The notes below the pieces were generated by a model. The model was not told the DNA's origin. It made no database searches and saw nothing but the letters and a program-made list of their open reading frames with translations. Shown here one piece after another: positions 54,421 to 63,903 of a stretch of DNA of 64,000 nucleotides. The position numbers and the translations under genes were made by a program. The stretch comes from Dyadobacter jejuensis (GTDB lineage Bacteria > Bacteroidota > Bacteroidia > Cytophagales > Spirosomataceae): NCBI RefSeq assembly GCF_003149085.1, contig NZ_QGDT01000010.1:1-64000 (forward strand). The letters are read 5' to 3'. Position 1 is the stretch's first letter; each line of letters begins with the position of its first letter.

Positions 54421-55521
54421 ATGAAAACCATCTATACCCTACTTTTTAGCTTACTCATTATAGCATTACCCCTACGGGCCAGCCATATATTGGGCGGGGA
54501 AATACAAGCCATTCAACTCAATAATCAAAATTATAAAATTGTAGTGAAACTAGCGATGGACCAGATCAACGGAGCTAGTGCCATTAACGCCGAGAATAGT
54601 GTGCTAGTATGCTTTGGAGATGGCCAAACGGGCACATTACTGGCCACCAATAGCTACACTGCGACGGACGATGCGGGGGTTATCTTTAAAACCTTTGAAG
54701 GAGAGCATGAATACACCTCCCCAGGAAATTATCAAATTTCAGTCCAACGCGAAAACAGAGTGGACGGAATACTTAATTTGCCTGAGGGGGATCAGAACAC
54801 CCTGTTCCTCTGGACCATACTGAATACCCAAATGGCTAACTCAACGCCCCAATTCCCCGACCTGAAGACTACAGCCGGTCTACGTCAAAACTTCAAACAA
54901 GCCCTAGCCCCCATCGCAACGGAAGCCGATAGCCTTTCCTATCGGATCGTAAAGATCTCTAAAGCATCCCCAGGCACCTGTGGTGTTCGCATGATCAATC
55001 ATTCCTATAGCTATCCCAACGACGTATCGAAAGAAGGTCTGTTCTATATCGATCGTTCAAACCAGCTCGTCTGGACAGCTCCTACCATGGAAGGCCGTTA
55101 CCTATATGCTATCGTAGCCAAGGAATGGAGAGAGGGCGTGGTCATATCGGAGACCTACCGAGAGGCTACGCTTACGGTGGTTGATGGGCCTGGGGAAGTG
55201 GTGGATATTCCGCCCTATCAGCCCGTAGACGCTAACCTAGTGGTAGCAGGCGATAGTAACCCAGAAGTCGAAATCGATGTACTGGCCTACCCCAACCCTT
55301 CAGATGATCATATCAGAGTTGTGGTAACGAGCCGAGACAAGCTGAATATAAAAATCCAAGTATTGAACACGTCTGGACAGGCTGTAAAGCAATATAGTAC
55401 CAGTTCTCCAGCTTTTTCGATAGAAAAAGATTTTAGTCTCAAAGCTTACGGACCTGGATTATATCTCATCAATGTGAGTACTAGTTTAGGGAGTCAAACG
55501 AAGAAAATTGTAATAAAATAA
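54421..55521 (+). CDS. Secreted protein with type IX secretion C-terminal sorting domain
   Basis: A 366-residue protein with a signal peptide (1-20). The mature N-terminus SHILGGEIQAI resembles the SHIVGGEI start found in many gliding-motility-associated surface proteins of Bacteroidota. A middle beta-rich region (FGDGQTG...YTSPGNYQISVQRENR) is PKD/Ig-like. The last 80 residues are a type A T9SS sorting domain: VLAYPNPSDDHIRVVV, KIQVLNTSGQAVKQ, and GLYLINVSTSLGSQTKKIVIK. The protein is therefore exported across the outer membrane and attached or released. Its role is unknown. Confidence 0.85.
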   Translation: MKTIYTLLFSLLIIALPLRASHILGGEIQAIQLNNQNYKIVVKLAMDQINGASAINAENSVLVCFGDGQTGTLLATNSYTATDDAGVIFKTFEGEHEYTSPGNYQISVQRENRVDGILNLPEGDQNTLFLWTILNTQMANSTPQFPDLKTTAGLRQNFKQALAPIATEADSLSYRIVKISKASPGTCGVRMINHSYSYPNDVSKEGLFYIDRSNQLVWTAPTMEGRYLYAIVAKEWREGVVISETYREATLTVVDGPGEVVDIPPYQPVDANLVVAGDSNPEVEIDVLAYPNPSDDHIRVVVTSRDKLNIKIQVLNTSGQAVKQYSTSSPAFSIEKDFSLKAYGPGLYLINVSTSLGSQTKKIVIK

Positions 55522-55538
55522 GGCATATCATAACATAG

Positions 55539-55570
55539 AGGCCCATCTAACGATTCGATCAGATGGGCCT
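55539..55570 (+). terminator. Terminator after the T9SS-protein gene
   Basis: AGGCCCATCT (55539-55548) pairs with AGATGGGCCT (55561-55570) across a 12-base loop, then T-rich sequence. Confidence 0.75.
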
Positions 55571-55757
55571 TATTGTGTTTATAGGGTGGATGCAACCCCG
55601 ATATTCGACAAATACTCCCCTCCTATTTTTATGTAAAAACAAAAAATACTTCAAATCGTTCGTGGTGATTCATCGGATTTCTCGTCCCAATGATAAGGAA
55701 ATGTTTAAAACACACCAGGGTTTTAGACATTATAATATAGGTTAATTATGTTGCAGA

Positions 55758-55786
55758 AAAGCGACCAGGTCCTACCTGGTCGCTTT
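55758..55786. terminator. Hairpin downstream of alpha/beta hydrolase gene
   Basis: A perfect 13-bp stem with a 3-base loop (AAAGCGACCAGGT at 55758-55770, complement at 55774-55786). On the minus strand it is followed by TTTT, so it fits termination of the hydrolase gene; the 186 bp before it contain no convincing gene. Confidence 0.7.
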
Positions 55787-55857
55787 CTTATGAGGGAGCT
55801 ATCCTATTATTTTATTAGGGAAGCACTCCAGCAAGGAGCTGCTTGGTTTTAAAGCTA

Positions 55858-56766
55858 TTATTTGCTGTGCACAATAGACAATTGCTTGCCAGCATCCATC
55901 TGAACGTGATCGTTAAACAAGGCCTTTTTCAGTAACATTTCCTTGATCATTTTCAAATGAGTATACGTAATCATATGCCCGGCATTATTGAGATAAATAA
56001 ACTGGGCCTGTCTGGACTTTATGTGTTTTTTGGCAAAGTCGATATTAGCCGGGTCGGAGATCCAGTCATTGCCTCCTTGGATGACCGTAGTAGGGAGGTT
56101 CAATTGCCCCCAAACTGGTAATATCTTCTTGAGCTCCTCAGCATGGCTAAATTTCTCGGCAGTGGCTGCATTAAAGGCCCCAGGCAAAAACCATTGAATA
56201 AAAGACATTCGCCCCCATTTAGAAAACCAATAAAACTTTTCCTTTTCTGGATCTATCACTGGCGATACCATAATTAACTCTTTGAACTGATCGGGGAACA
56301 TCGATACTAAGGTAGCGGCAATGGGGGCCCCATAGGATCGACCTAAGATGGTAATCTTACTCTTAGAATGATTTAGGGCCAATATGGGGAGAAGTGCCCT
56401 GGCATGCGTCTCTATGGAGGTGACCGGCCCTATTTTTTTCATCCTAGAGTGGCCATACCCCAGCCGATCGACGGACACAATGTGGAATCGCTTGCTCAAT
56501 TCTTCGTCGTCCAACATATTCATATAGCCCCATCTTGAGCCAGGTGCTCCATGGATCAGCAACAGCATAGGCAGGCTGTCGGCACCCATCGTAGATAAGC
56601 CTAAAGACAAGGTATCATTTTTGATGATATAATTTTTGGGCTTGTTCACCTTCGCTGCATAATGCTTTTGAACATCTTTATCGGTAATAATATGTGCTTT
56701 AAAGCAGGATGTTAACGAAAAAGAGGCGAATAAAATGCAAAAAGCAAGGCTGCGAATACGAGTCAT
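55858..56766 (-). CDS. Alpha/beta hydrolase lipoprotein
   Basis: A protein of 302 residues from ATG 56766 (an ATG at 56784 would add six). The N-terminus MTRIRSLAFCILFASFSLTSC is a lipoprotein signal. The hydrolase fold shows the oxyanion segment LLIHGAPGSRWGY, nucleophile elbow GRSYGA, an Asp in GNDWISDPANI and the His in NNAGHMITY. Members range from esterases to haloperoxidases; no substrate can be named. It is divergent from cysE. Confidence 0.88.
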   Translation of the reverse strand: MTRIRSLAFCILFASFSLTSCFKAHIITDKDVQKHYAAKVNKPKNYIIKNDTLSLGLSTMGADSLPMLLLIHGAPGSRWGYMNMLDDEELSKRFHIVSVDRLGYGHSRMKKIGPVTSIETHARALLPILALNHSKSKITILGRSYGAPIAATLVSMFPDQFKELIMVSPVIDPEKEKFYWFSKWGRMSFIQWFLPGAFNAATAEKFSHAEELKKILPVWGQLNLPTTVIQGGNDWISDPANIDFAKKHIKSRQAQFIYLNNAGHMITYTHLKMIKEMLLKKALFNDHVQMDAGKQLSIVHSK

Positions 56767-56936
56767 AGAATGATTAGAATACAATATGATGGTCCGTCAA
56801 ACAATTTACATAAAAAAACTCAGCATTAAAAGGTCAGATTAAGTAATTTCAGGCAAACGCAACTTAAACGACCCGAATTGTTGTTAGGAATAAAAAAAGT
56901 GTACCCATATATTATCAGAAAAATAAAAGTAACTTG

Positions 56937-57764
56937 ATGATAACCGACAAAGAAAAGGATTTCCTTGCCCTATTGAGCGAACAGAGTAAATCGTTTCGCT
57001 ACAAACTCCCTTCCCGTCAGGATGCAGGTCATTTTATTCAAAGCTTGATCAACTTTATGTTTCCCATTGGGAAAGATTGTGATAGGGATCGAGAGAATAT
57101 GGATATCCACACTTCTTACTCCCAGCTACGTGAAAAATTAGATTGTCTTCTGGCCCCCTTGGAACCCCAGCTTAATGAAGATAAGGAAACTGCTCTTAAT
57201 AAGATATTCCAAAGCCTTCCTGATGTATACGCCAGCATACTATTAGATGCCAAAGCCATTACCGAAAACGACCCAGCAGCAGTGGGTATCGAGGAGGTGA
57301 TATCGGTTTACCCCGGTTTTACGGCCATTGCCACCTATAGGATCGCCCATTGTTTTGCACAATGTGGTATTCCACTACTCCCCCGTATGCTTACCGAATA
57401 TGCCCATGGCCAAACGGGTATCGACATTCACCCTAATGCGGTGATTGGGCATTCATTCTTTATTGATCATGGAACGGGCGTTGTAATAGGAGAAACCACC
57501 CATATTGGGAACCATGTCAAGGTATATCAAGGGGTTACTTTAGGAGCCACCCACGTATCCAAATCCATGGCCAGCAAGAAGCGCCATCCTACCATCGAGG
57601 ACCATGTAGTGATATATGCGAATGCGACCATATTGGGAGGAGAGACGGTCATCGGGCACGACTCTATTATAGGTGGTAATGCCTGGGTGGTCAAAAGTGT
57701 AGCGCCGAACTCCATGGTATACCATCAAAGTAAAGTGGATGTACGCCAACAAACAGTAGCCTAG
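56937..57764 (+). CDS. cysE: Serine O-acetyltransferase (EpsC/CysE type)
   Basis: A 275-residue enzyme that acetylates serine from acetyl-CoA, the first step of cysteine synthesis. The alpha-helical N-domain is followed by a left-handed beta-helix with [33 protein letters not shown], and [19 protein letters not shown]. The roughly 100-residue N-terminal extension relative to E. coli CysE is usual for the EpsC branch. ATG 56937 is preferred; a TTG directly before it adds only one residue. Confidence 0.9.
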   Translation: MITDKEKDFLALLSEQSKSFRYKLPSRQDAGHFIQSLINFMFPIGKDCDRDRENMDIHTSYSQLREKLDCLLAPLEPQLNEDKETALNKIFQSLPDVYASILLDAKAITENDPAAVGIEEVISVYPGFTAIATYRIAHCFAQCGIPLLPRMLTEYAHGQTGIDIHPNAVIGHSFFIDHGTGVVIGETTHIGNHVKVYQGVTLGATHVSKSMASKKRHPTIEDHVVIYANATILGGETVIGHDSIIGGNAWVVKSVAPNSMVYHQSKVDVRQQTVA

Positions 57765-57768
57765 CCAC

Positions 57769-58362
57769 TTACATAATACTTCGGATAAACCTGCGAACAC
57801 TTTCCATATATAATGGCTCAGCCTGGGTAAATGCATATCTGGGCTGAGTCGTCATGGTCATGGAAACGAAACCATAAGTAAGGCACCAGAATTCATAATA
57901 GGTTTTGGTAACTGCATCGGCCGACTTGGGCCTCAGATGGGCAATCATTTCCCACACGGGATTGTCTTTAATGCGCATCGCCTCCGCATAGCTACGCTTA
58001 GAGTCACAATAGGCTCCTTCCAAATTAAACATCACTTGAAAAATCTCCGGATTTTCAATAGCAAACTCCCAAATATGACGGGCTACCTCCACCAGCTGCT
58101 TTTGGGGATTGCTGTAATGGGTTCGTAGGGAAACAAAAATCGTATTTAAACGCTCAAAACCCTCCATTCGAATAGCCTCTAAAAGCTTATCCTTACTTTC
58201 GAAATATTCGTATAAAATTGGAGGGCTATATTCAATAACCTCTGCAATTTTTCTGATTGACACAGAAGTCCAGCCTGACTCCCGGGCAATGTCCTTGGCA
58301 GTACGGATGATATCGGCCCGCACTTGCTTTCTGAGTCGCTCACGGCGCTCACTTATTCCCAT
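57769..58362 (-). CDS. TetR-family transcriptional regulator
   Basis: A 197-residue regulator. The N-terminal HTH (about 12-58) is RADIIRTAKDIARESGWTSVSIRKIAEVIEYSPPILYEYFESKDKLLEAI. The C-terminal ligand domain (YEFWCLTYGFVSMTMTT) is of the WHG/TetR_C type. It converges on cysE with only 4 bp between the stop codons, so its targets are likely elsewhere. Confidence 0.92.
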   Translation of the reverse strand: MGISERRERLRKQVRADIIRTAKDIARESGWTSVSIRKIAEVIEYSPPILYEYFESKDKLLEAIRMEGFERLNTIFVSLRTHYSNPQKQLVEVARHIWEFAIENPEIFQVMFNLEGAYCDSKRSYAEAMRIKDNPVWEMIAHLRPKSADAVTKTYYEFWCLTYGFVSMTMTTQPRYAFTQAEPLYMESVRRFIRSIM

Positions 58363-58494
58363 ACTATTACTTCCTTTGAGTGGCGCATGCTAACTAAGCA
58401 CCAAAGATAAACAGATACGGGGTAGATCTCAAAACCGATCCAAACCTTAATATAACTTTTATCTTCTTCGTATTCAAGCGTATAAAACTATAGG

Positions 58495-60627
58495 TCAGTC
58501 GGCCACATCCTTACGATCCTCGGTGTCAAACTCATCCTTTATTCTATTTAAAGCGACCTTTTTCCATTTTTCCACCAGACGGTAATTGGCATCCTGTGCC
58601 CGTAACTTCGGGCGACCGTCCTCTTTTAAGGAAAGGTTATTCTGATACAAATCCAACTTAACGGCTTTCTGAGTATCGTTTTGGTAATTCCGAAGTACCA
58701 GCTTAAGCTGACTCTTCAAATTATCTTCTAATATCGGAAAGCATATGTCTATCCGTCGGTGCAGATTTCTAAAGGTCCAGTCGCAGGAAGATAAAAATAT
58801 CTCCTCCTCGCCCCGATTACAAAAATGAAAGATTCGGGTATTCTCCACGAAACGATCGATATGACGATATACGGTGATATTATCGCTAATGGAAGGCAAC
58901 CCGGCTATCAGGCAGCTACTCTCACTGACAATCACGTGTACGGACACCCCTGCCTGGCCCGCCTCATAGAGCTTATCGATCAGAATATGATCTTGAATCT
59001 GATTGATTTTAATGGTAACAAAAGCCCTAAGCCCGGCATTGCTATTCACTATCTCCCGGTCGATCAACTCGATGAGTCGTTTTTGTAGGTTGAACTGGGT
59101 CACCGACAGGGTGTTGAAAGGAAGGTATTTGTACTTTTTCGGCTCCTCTTGAGTAGCCAGATATCCGAACAACAGCTCCAGTTCATTGGTAATTTCCCTA
59201 TTACAGGTCAACAGAGCATGATCGACAATTTCACGGCTCGTCAGCTTATAAAAGCCTCCGGTGCCCAAAAAGCCATATCGTTCCCACCCTTTTTGGCCTC
59301 GGCGCTTCACCAATGCGATTTTGGCATGCACTTTTAGGCCTGGGGCATTCAGAATGATCTTAACACCGGCATCCCGCATTTTTCTGGACCAGTGGATATT
59401 CTCTTGAATATCTAGCTTGGTATTCAATTCTACATAAGTCAACACCCGCTTACCATTCCTAGCTGCACTAATCAGCGAATTGAGAATAAAGGAGTTGGGG
59501 CTTATCTTATATAGGGAAACCTGGATTTCCTTCACCTGTGGATCAACGGCAGCCTCATTAAAAAAACGGATAATGGGCTCATAGGAGTGGTAGGGCAAGT
59601 GCAGCAGACGGTCTCCCTGTTGAATATAGTCGAAAACAGAGACTTGATCCCGGTACAAATCGCTCTGAATGGGCCTTATATCGGGGTAGGTCAATTTCTT
59701 AGAGACGAAAGGGAAGGTCATCAAATCTTGCAAGAATATATAAGGGCCGGAGTCATTGAATTCGTCGGGAGCTAGCGACAACCGGGTCACCATATAATTG
59801 CGCATATTAATAGGGACGCCTGTCTCCGTAAAATAGGGCAGAGATAATGCAAAATTCCTTTTCTCTAATTGCTTCAATATCCGCTGGGCCATTGGAAGGG
59901 GATATTCATCCTCTATATTGAACTCCACCTCACTCTCCATTCTGAAAGCATAGGAATCCAGGACTTCATAACCTGGAAACAGGATATTAAGATTTTCCTT
60001 GATGATGTCGTCTACAAAGGCATAATGCCTTTTGCCATCAAGTTCTGGTAATTCTATGAATCGGCCGAAGGAGTCTGTAGGGATATTGACCGTAGCATAC
60101 AGGTCTTCATCTGGCTGTAACAACCGCTGCAACCTGATCACCAAATAAAGTTTCTTGGGTTCAAAAACGGCAAATTTAGCACTTCGTTTACTCTCTAAAA
60201 GAATGGGTTGGAGGTAACGAAAAAGCTTCTCTATAAAAAAATATCGAGAATAAGACTGATGCTCGGCGGCAAAACTCTCCTGGAAGTACAGGTGAACCCC
60301 TTGCTCATAGAGCTCAGGTAGCACCTTGTTAGAGAGAATATTATAAAACTCTATCTGCTGATTCTCTATGGTTTCTCGAACATGCTCTATTAGGGACTGC
60401 GGATAAATGTTGAGCTTAGATCGGATGTCGCTGGTAACTTCGCCCATGGCCATAATAGTGGGAATCCGGACTCGAAAAAACTCATTAGTCTGATAGGCAT
60501 AATGCCCTAAAAATTGCAATCTTTCCCTTACAGGCACGGAATCGTCTTGGGCCTCCAACAGCAAGCGATAGTTGTTGGATAGCCAGCTTAAATTAACATC
60601 AAAATAAGGGTAAGAAGCGTCAATCAT
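58495..60627 (-). CDS. ppk1: Polyphosphate kinase 1
   Basis: A 710-residue enzyme that makes polyphosphate from ATP. N-domain (about 5-105, FDVNLSWLSNNYRLLLEA), head domain, then two catalytic lobes with the phosphorylated His in LKVHAKIALVKRR, the YGFLGTGGFY substrate loop, and IHVIV/HRHIDRFVENTRIFHF-type sequences including the second conserved His. The C-terminus FLSSCDWTFRNLHRRIDICFPI is standard. It is divergent from the aldo/keto reductase gene. Confidence 0.94.
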   Translation of the reverse strand: MIDASYPYFDVNLSWLSNNYRLLLEAQDDSVPVRERLQFLGHYAYQTNEFFRVRIPTIMAMGEVTSDIRSKLNIYPQSLIEHVRETIENQQIEFYNILSNKVLPELYEQGVHLYFQESFAAEHQSYSRYFFIEKLFRYLQPILLESKRSAKFAVFEPKKLYLVIRLQRLLQPDEDLYATVNIPTDSFGRFIELPELDGKRHYAFVDDIIKENLNILFPGYEVLDSYAFRMESEVEFNIEDEYPLPMAQRILKQLEKRNFALSLPYFTETGVPINMRNYMVTRLSLAPDEFNDSGPYIFLQDLMTFPFVSKKLTYPDIRPIQSDLYRDQVSVFDYIQQGDRLLHLPYHSYEPIIRFFNEAAVDPQVKEIQVSLYKISPNSFILNSLISAARNGKRVLTYVELNTKLDIQENIHWSRKMRDAGVKIILNAPGLKVHAKIALVKRRGQKGWERYGFLGTGGFYKLTSREIVDHALLTCNREITNELELLFGYLATQEEPKKYKYLPFNTLSVTQFNLQKRLIELIDREIVNSNAGLRAFVTIKINQIQDHILIDKLYEAGQAGVSVHVIVSESSCLIAGLPSISDNITVYRHIDRFVENTRIFHFCNRGEEEIFLSSCDWTFRNLHRRIDICFPILEDNLKSQLKLVLRNYQNDTQKAVKLDLYQNNLSLKEDGRPKLRAQDANYRLVEKWKKVALNRIKDEFDTEDRKDVAD

Positions 60628-60690
60628 TTATGGTGGGCTAAAAAAATTCAAATTTCGCCACAATATAAAGACAATTGACCGCTTAGAATA

Positions 60691-60698
60691 TACCTTTG
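60691..60698 (+). promoter_or_regulatory. -7 promoter element of the aldo/keto reductase gene
   Basis: TACCTTTG matches TAnnTTTG exactly and lies 70 bases before the start codon. A TTG at 60675-60677 is closer than the usual spacing, so the -33 half is uncertain. Confidence 0.4.
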
Positions 60699-60767
60699 CA
60701 ATAGAAAATTAAAGATCGAAGTACTTCGTTATAGAATCGTATACAATTAATCTTAATTCCTCAAATA

Positions 60768-61790
60768 ATGCGTTATCAATTATTGGGCCGTTCCGGCCTT
60801 AGGGTTTCAGAAATATGTCTTGGAACAATGACCTTCGGAAAAGAATGGGGCTGGGGAGCCGACAAGCACGAAAGTTTCAAAATATTTGATGCATATGCAC
60901 ATGCGGGCGGTAATTTCATAGACACTGCCAATCGCTATACCGAAGGAAGTTCGGAAAAATACCTGGGTGAATTCATCGAAGCAGACCGCGACCATTGGGT
61001 GGTAGGCACCAAATTCACGCTTAAAGATCGTAATGGGGACCTGAATTTCGCTGGCAACCATCGTAAAAATATGTTTAGGTCGGTAACCAACAGTTTAAAA
61101 CGACTCAATACCGATTATATCGATCTACTGTGGGTACATTTATGGGATAACACCACCCGCGTCGACGAAGTGCTCCGAGGCCTTGACGACCTCATTTCGA
61201 GGGGAATGGTGCATTATATTGGTATCTCGGACACTCCCGCCTGGATCGTATCACAGAGTAATGCCATCGCCGACCTGCGTGGATGGAATGCCTTTACGGC
61301 CATTCAATTCGAATATAGCCTATTGCAACGTACCCCCGAAAGAGACCTGCTACCCATGTCGAAGGCGTTAGATTTGGCAGTAACTCCCTGGGGAGCCATA
61401 GGTGGAGGTGCCTTAACGGGTAAATACTTAAGGGGCGAGAAGGGTCGTGTTCCTGACGACAGCACTAGGAGAAACGAAAAAAGTGGTAAAATCGCTCAAA
61501 CCGTTGTGGACATAGCCGACGAAATGGGGGTGACACCGGCTCAGGTAGCCATCAATTGGACTCGCCACCGCAACCAGGTGATGATCCCGATTATTGGTGC
61601 CTCTCGTTCCACCCAAATCCAGGATTCGCTCGGGTGCTTGGACTTTACCCTGCCCGAAGAAATGATAAACCGACTCAACCTAGCCAGTGCGATAGAGCTA
61701 GGATTCCCTCATGAGTTCCTGAAGTCGGACGGTGTAAAAGAAGAAGCATTTGGAGGAATGTTCGAAAAATTGATCAATCACCGCCTTTAA
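60768..61790 (+). CDS. Aldo/keto reductase
   Basis: A 340-residue NADPH-dependent oxidoreductase with a TIM barrel. Tetrad residues are readable: Asp52, Tyr57 (FIDTANRYTEGSSE), Lys82 (GTKF) and His at about 123 (LLWVHLWD). The cofactor region PIIGASRSTQIQDSLG is at the C-terminus. It resembles AKR11/AKR13-like reductases; the physiological substrate is unknown. A hairpin terminator follows. Confidence 0.92.
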   Translation: MRYQLLGRSGLRVSEICLGTMTFGKEWGWGADKHESFKIFDAYAHAGGNFIDTANRYTEGSSEKYLGEFIEADRDHWVVGTKFTLKDRNGDLNFAGNHRKNMFRSVTNSLKRLNTDYIDLLWVHLWDNTTRVDEVLRGLDDLISRGMVHYIGISDTPAWIVSQSNAIADLRGWNAFTAIQFEYSLLQRTPERDLLPMSKALDLAVTPWGAIGGGALTGKYLRGEKGRVPDDSTRRNEKSGKIAQTVVDIADEMGVTPAQVAINWTRHRNQVMIPIIGASRSTQIQDSLGCLDFTLPEEMINRLNLASAIELGFPHEFLKSDGVKEEAFGGMFEKLINHRL

Positions 61791-61798
61791 ACAAAAAA

Positions 61799-61831
61799 CG
61801 GGGAGCCCACTATGAACTAGAAGGCTCCCCG
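61799..61831. terminator. Bidirectional terminator between aldo/keto reductase and pyrE
   Basis: CGGGGAGCC (61799-61807) pairs with GGCTCCCCG (61823-61831) in the gap between converging genes, with an A-run before it. Confidence 0.7.
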
Positions 61832-61850
61832 ATTCAAATCCGTTATCTGA

Positions 61851-62498
61851 TTATTTTTTACCCCAAGTGGACGGTTGAAGGCGCCATTCGGACAGATAGG
61901 CCTCCTGTTGTTGGGTGATCCTACCTTGGCTTACCGCCTCTTCCATCAAGGCCGAATAGTTACTAAGTACTGTTAGGGATACATTTTTAGCGGCAAACTG
62001 TTCGGCTGCCACAGCAAAGCCATAGGTAAAAATAGCTACCATCCCGGCCACTTCTATTCCCTGAGCCCTTAAGGCATCCACTACTTTAAGGGAGCTCCCA
62101 CCGGTTGAAATCAAATCTTCTACGACCAATACCGACTGCCCGGTTTCGATACGGCCCTCTATTTGGTTACCCATCCCGTGTTTCTTGGGTTCGGGACGTA
62201 CATAAGCGAAAGGCAAGTTGAGCACATCGGCTACCAAGGCTCCCATAGCGATGCCTCCAGTAGCTACGCCTACGATGGTATCGACGTTAGGATACTGTTC
62301 CCGTACAATGTCTGAAAGTTTTTGTTTTAGATAGTCTCTGGTCTCGGGATAAGAAAGAGCTACCCGATTGTCACAGTATATGGGGGAGTTCCAACCCGAA
62401 CTCCATACGAATGGGTTTTCGGGACTTAACTTGATTGCCTGGGCTTGAAGCAATAATGCTGCCACTTTACTCGAAACTTCCTTCTCCATTTCCATCAT
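61851..62498 (-). CDS. pyrE: Orotate phosphoribosyltransferase
   Basis: A 215-residue enzyme of pyrimidine synthesis joining orotate to PRPP. The PRPP-binding loop is VLVVEDLISTGGSSL; the N-terminal SSGWNSPIYCDNR and VGVATGGIAMGALVA are also family signatures. It starts one base after the stop of the upstream membrane-protein gene, so the two are cotranscribed. ATG 62498 or 62495 could be used. Confidence 0.95.
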   Translation of the reverse strand: MMEMEKEVSSKVAALLLQAQAIKLSPENPFVWSSGWNSPIYCDNRVALSYPETRDYLKQKLSDIVREQYPNVDTIVGVATGGIAMGALVADVLNLPFAYVRPEPKKHGMGNQIEGRIETGQSVLVVEDLISTGGSSLKVVDALRAQGIEVAGMVAIFTYGFAVAAEQFAAKNVSLTVLSNYSALMEEAVSQGRITQQQEAYLSEWRLQPSTWGKK

Positions 62499-62499
62499 T

Positions 62500-63801
62500 T
62501 TAGTCTTCAGATTCTTCCTTTTTATTATTAATTACAATTAATTTATCAATTCGGCTACGATCCATGTCCACCACCTCAAATTCAAAATGCTTCCAAACAA
62601 ACTTTTCACCCGTTACCGGGATGTTTTCGAGTACGTGGAGTACAAAGCCACCGAGGGTATTGAAACCTTCGAACTCTCTTTTTTCTTGTTCGGGAATGCT
62701 CATATTGAAATAATGCAGGAAGTCATCGAAGGGCAACTGTGCATCGACCAAGTAGGAACCATCGTCTCTTTTAACGATTTCGGCATCCTCTTCCACATCC
62801 TCCGAGATGTCGCCCACCAGCGCATCCATAATATCGTGCATGGTTACCGCCCCCAAGATCCCCCCGTATTCATCGACGATAACCCCGAAATAAACCCGTT
62901 TCTCCTTAAATTTCTCTAAAACCTGGTAAGCTCGGTTGCTTTCGGGTAGGTAAACCGGATCGCGCATAATAGACTCTAGGTCGCCCAGTTGTTGGTCGAT
63001 ATCTGTAGCAATCAGATCTTTAACATACACCAAGCCAAAGATTTCGTCAATCGACCCCTTCCCTACGGGATAAATCGAGTGCCGACTATCAAATATTTTT
63101 TCTTTGTTGACTGCCGCCGAATCTTCAGTATCAAGCCATACCAATTCCTGGCGGTTGGTCATTAAGGAAGTGACCCGTCTATCACCCAGTTGAAATACAT
63201 TATGGACAATTTCCTGTTCAATTTCCTCAAATACGCCCCCACTGGTTCCCTCTTGCATGAGGCTTTTAATTTCCTCTTCAGTTACAGAATTTTCCGACTG
63301 CTTAATATTGAGTAAGCCAATAATAAGGTCACTGGAAAAGCTTAACAGGGCTATAAAAGGGGAAGTAAGCCTCGAAAGGATGTTCATGGGACGAGCCATA
63401 AATTTGGCTATCGCCTCAGGCTTAGACATGCCGATTCGCTTAGGCACCAATTCGCCCAATACCAGCGATAGATAAGTAATAAGCACCAATACCGCACCCA
63501 CTGCAATGGTATGGCTATATTCCTTAAAGATATCGAACTGAGCAATAAATGCTTCAAAGTCAGAGGTAATGTTATCGCCACTGTACATACCCGTCAAAAG
63601 CCCTATAAGGGTGATACCGATTTGTACCGTAGACAAGAAACGATTGGGTGAATTGGCCAAACTTAGAGCGGCCAGGGCCGATGCATCTCCATGTTTGGCA
63701 GCAGATTCTAATTTCGACTTACGAGAAGAGACGAGGGCTATTTCGGACATGGAAAATATTCCATTCAAAATGACCAGAAATAATATAATTAGGAGTTCCA
63801 A
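62500..63801 (-). CDS. CNNM/CorC-HlyC family membrane protein with CBS domains
   Basis: A 433-residue protein: DUF21/CNNM transmembrane domain (about 1-190, with NGIFSMSEIALVSSRKSKLES and LGELVPKRIGMSKPE), two CBS domains (about 205-330, with FGVIVDEYGGILGAVTMHDIMDAL) and a C-terminal CorC/HlyC domain (about 345-425, FEGFNTLGGFVLHVLENIPVTGE). Relatives are implicated in Mg2+/Co2+ handling; the Bacteroidota gliding protein GldE belongs to the same family, but the usual gldD or ssb neighbours are missing, so I do not call it GldE. Confidence 0.88.
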   Translation of the reverse strand: MELLIILFLVILNGIFSMSEIALVSSRKSKLESAAKHGDASALAALSLANSPNRFLSTVQIGITLIGLLTGMYSGDNITSDFEAFIAQFDIFKEYSHTIAVGAVLVLITYLSLVLGELVPKRIGMSKPEAIAKFMARPMNILSRLTSPFIALLSFSSDLIIGLLNIKQSENSVTEEEIKSLMQEGTSGGVFEEIEQEIVHNVFQLGDRRVTSLMTNRQELVWLDTEDSAAVNKEKIFDSRHSIYPVGKGSIDEIFGLVYVKDLIATDIDQQLGDLESIMRDPVYLPESNRAYQVLEKFKEKRVYFGVIVDEYGGILGAVTMHDIMDALVGDISEDVEEDAEIVKRDDGSYLVDAQLPFDDFLHYFNMSIPEQEKREFEGFNTLGGFVLHVLENIPVTGEKFVWKHFEFEVVDMDRSRIDKLIVINNKKEESED

Positions 63802-63903
63802 AAACGATAAATTTATTCCAACAGCAAATTTATCAAATATTATGGCTGTCTAAACTAAACTCTTTACTTATTTTGCAATCTAGCTCACTGAAACAAACGA
63901 ACC

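Noticed and set aside
55563..55745. A 60-codon frame between two hairpins after the T9SS-protein gene
   Set aside because: It begins inside a terminator stem, has no recognisable domain and an unusual composition; I see no evidence that it is translated.
62500..63801. Naming the CNNM/CorC-type protein GldE
   Set aside because: GldE belongs to this family and is common in Bacteroidota, but the expected neighbours are missing and sequence alone does not separate it from other paralogues.
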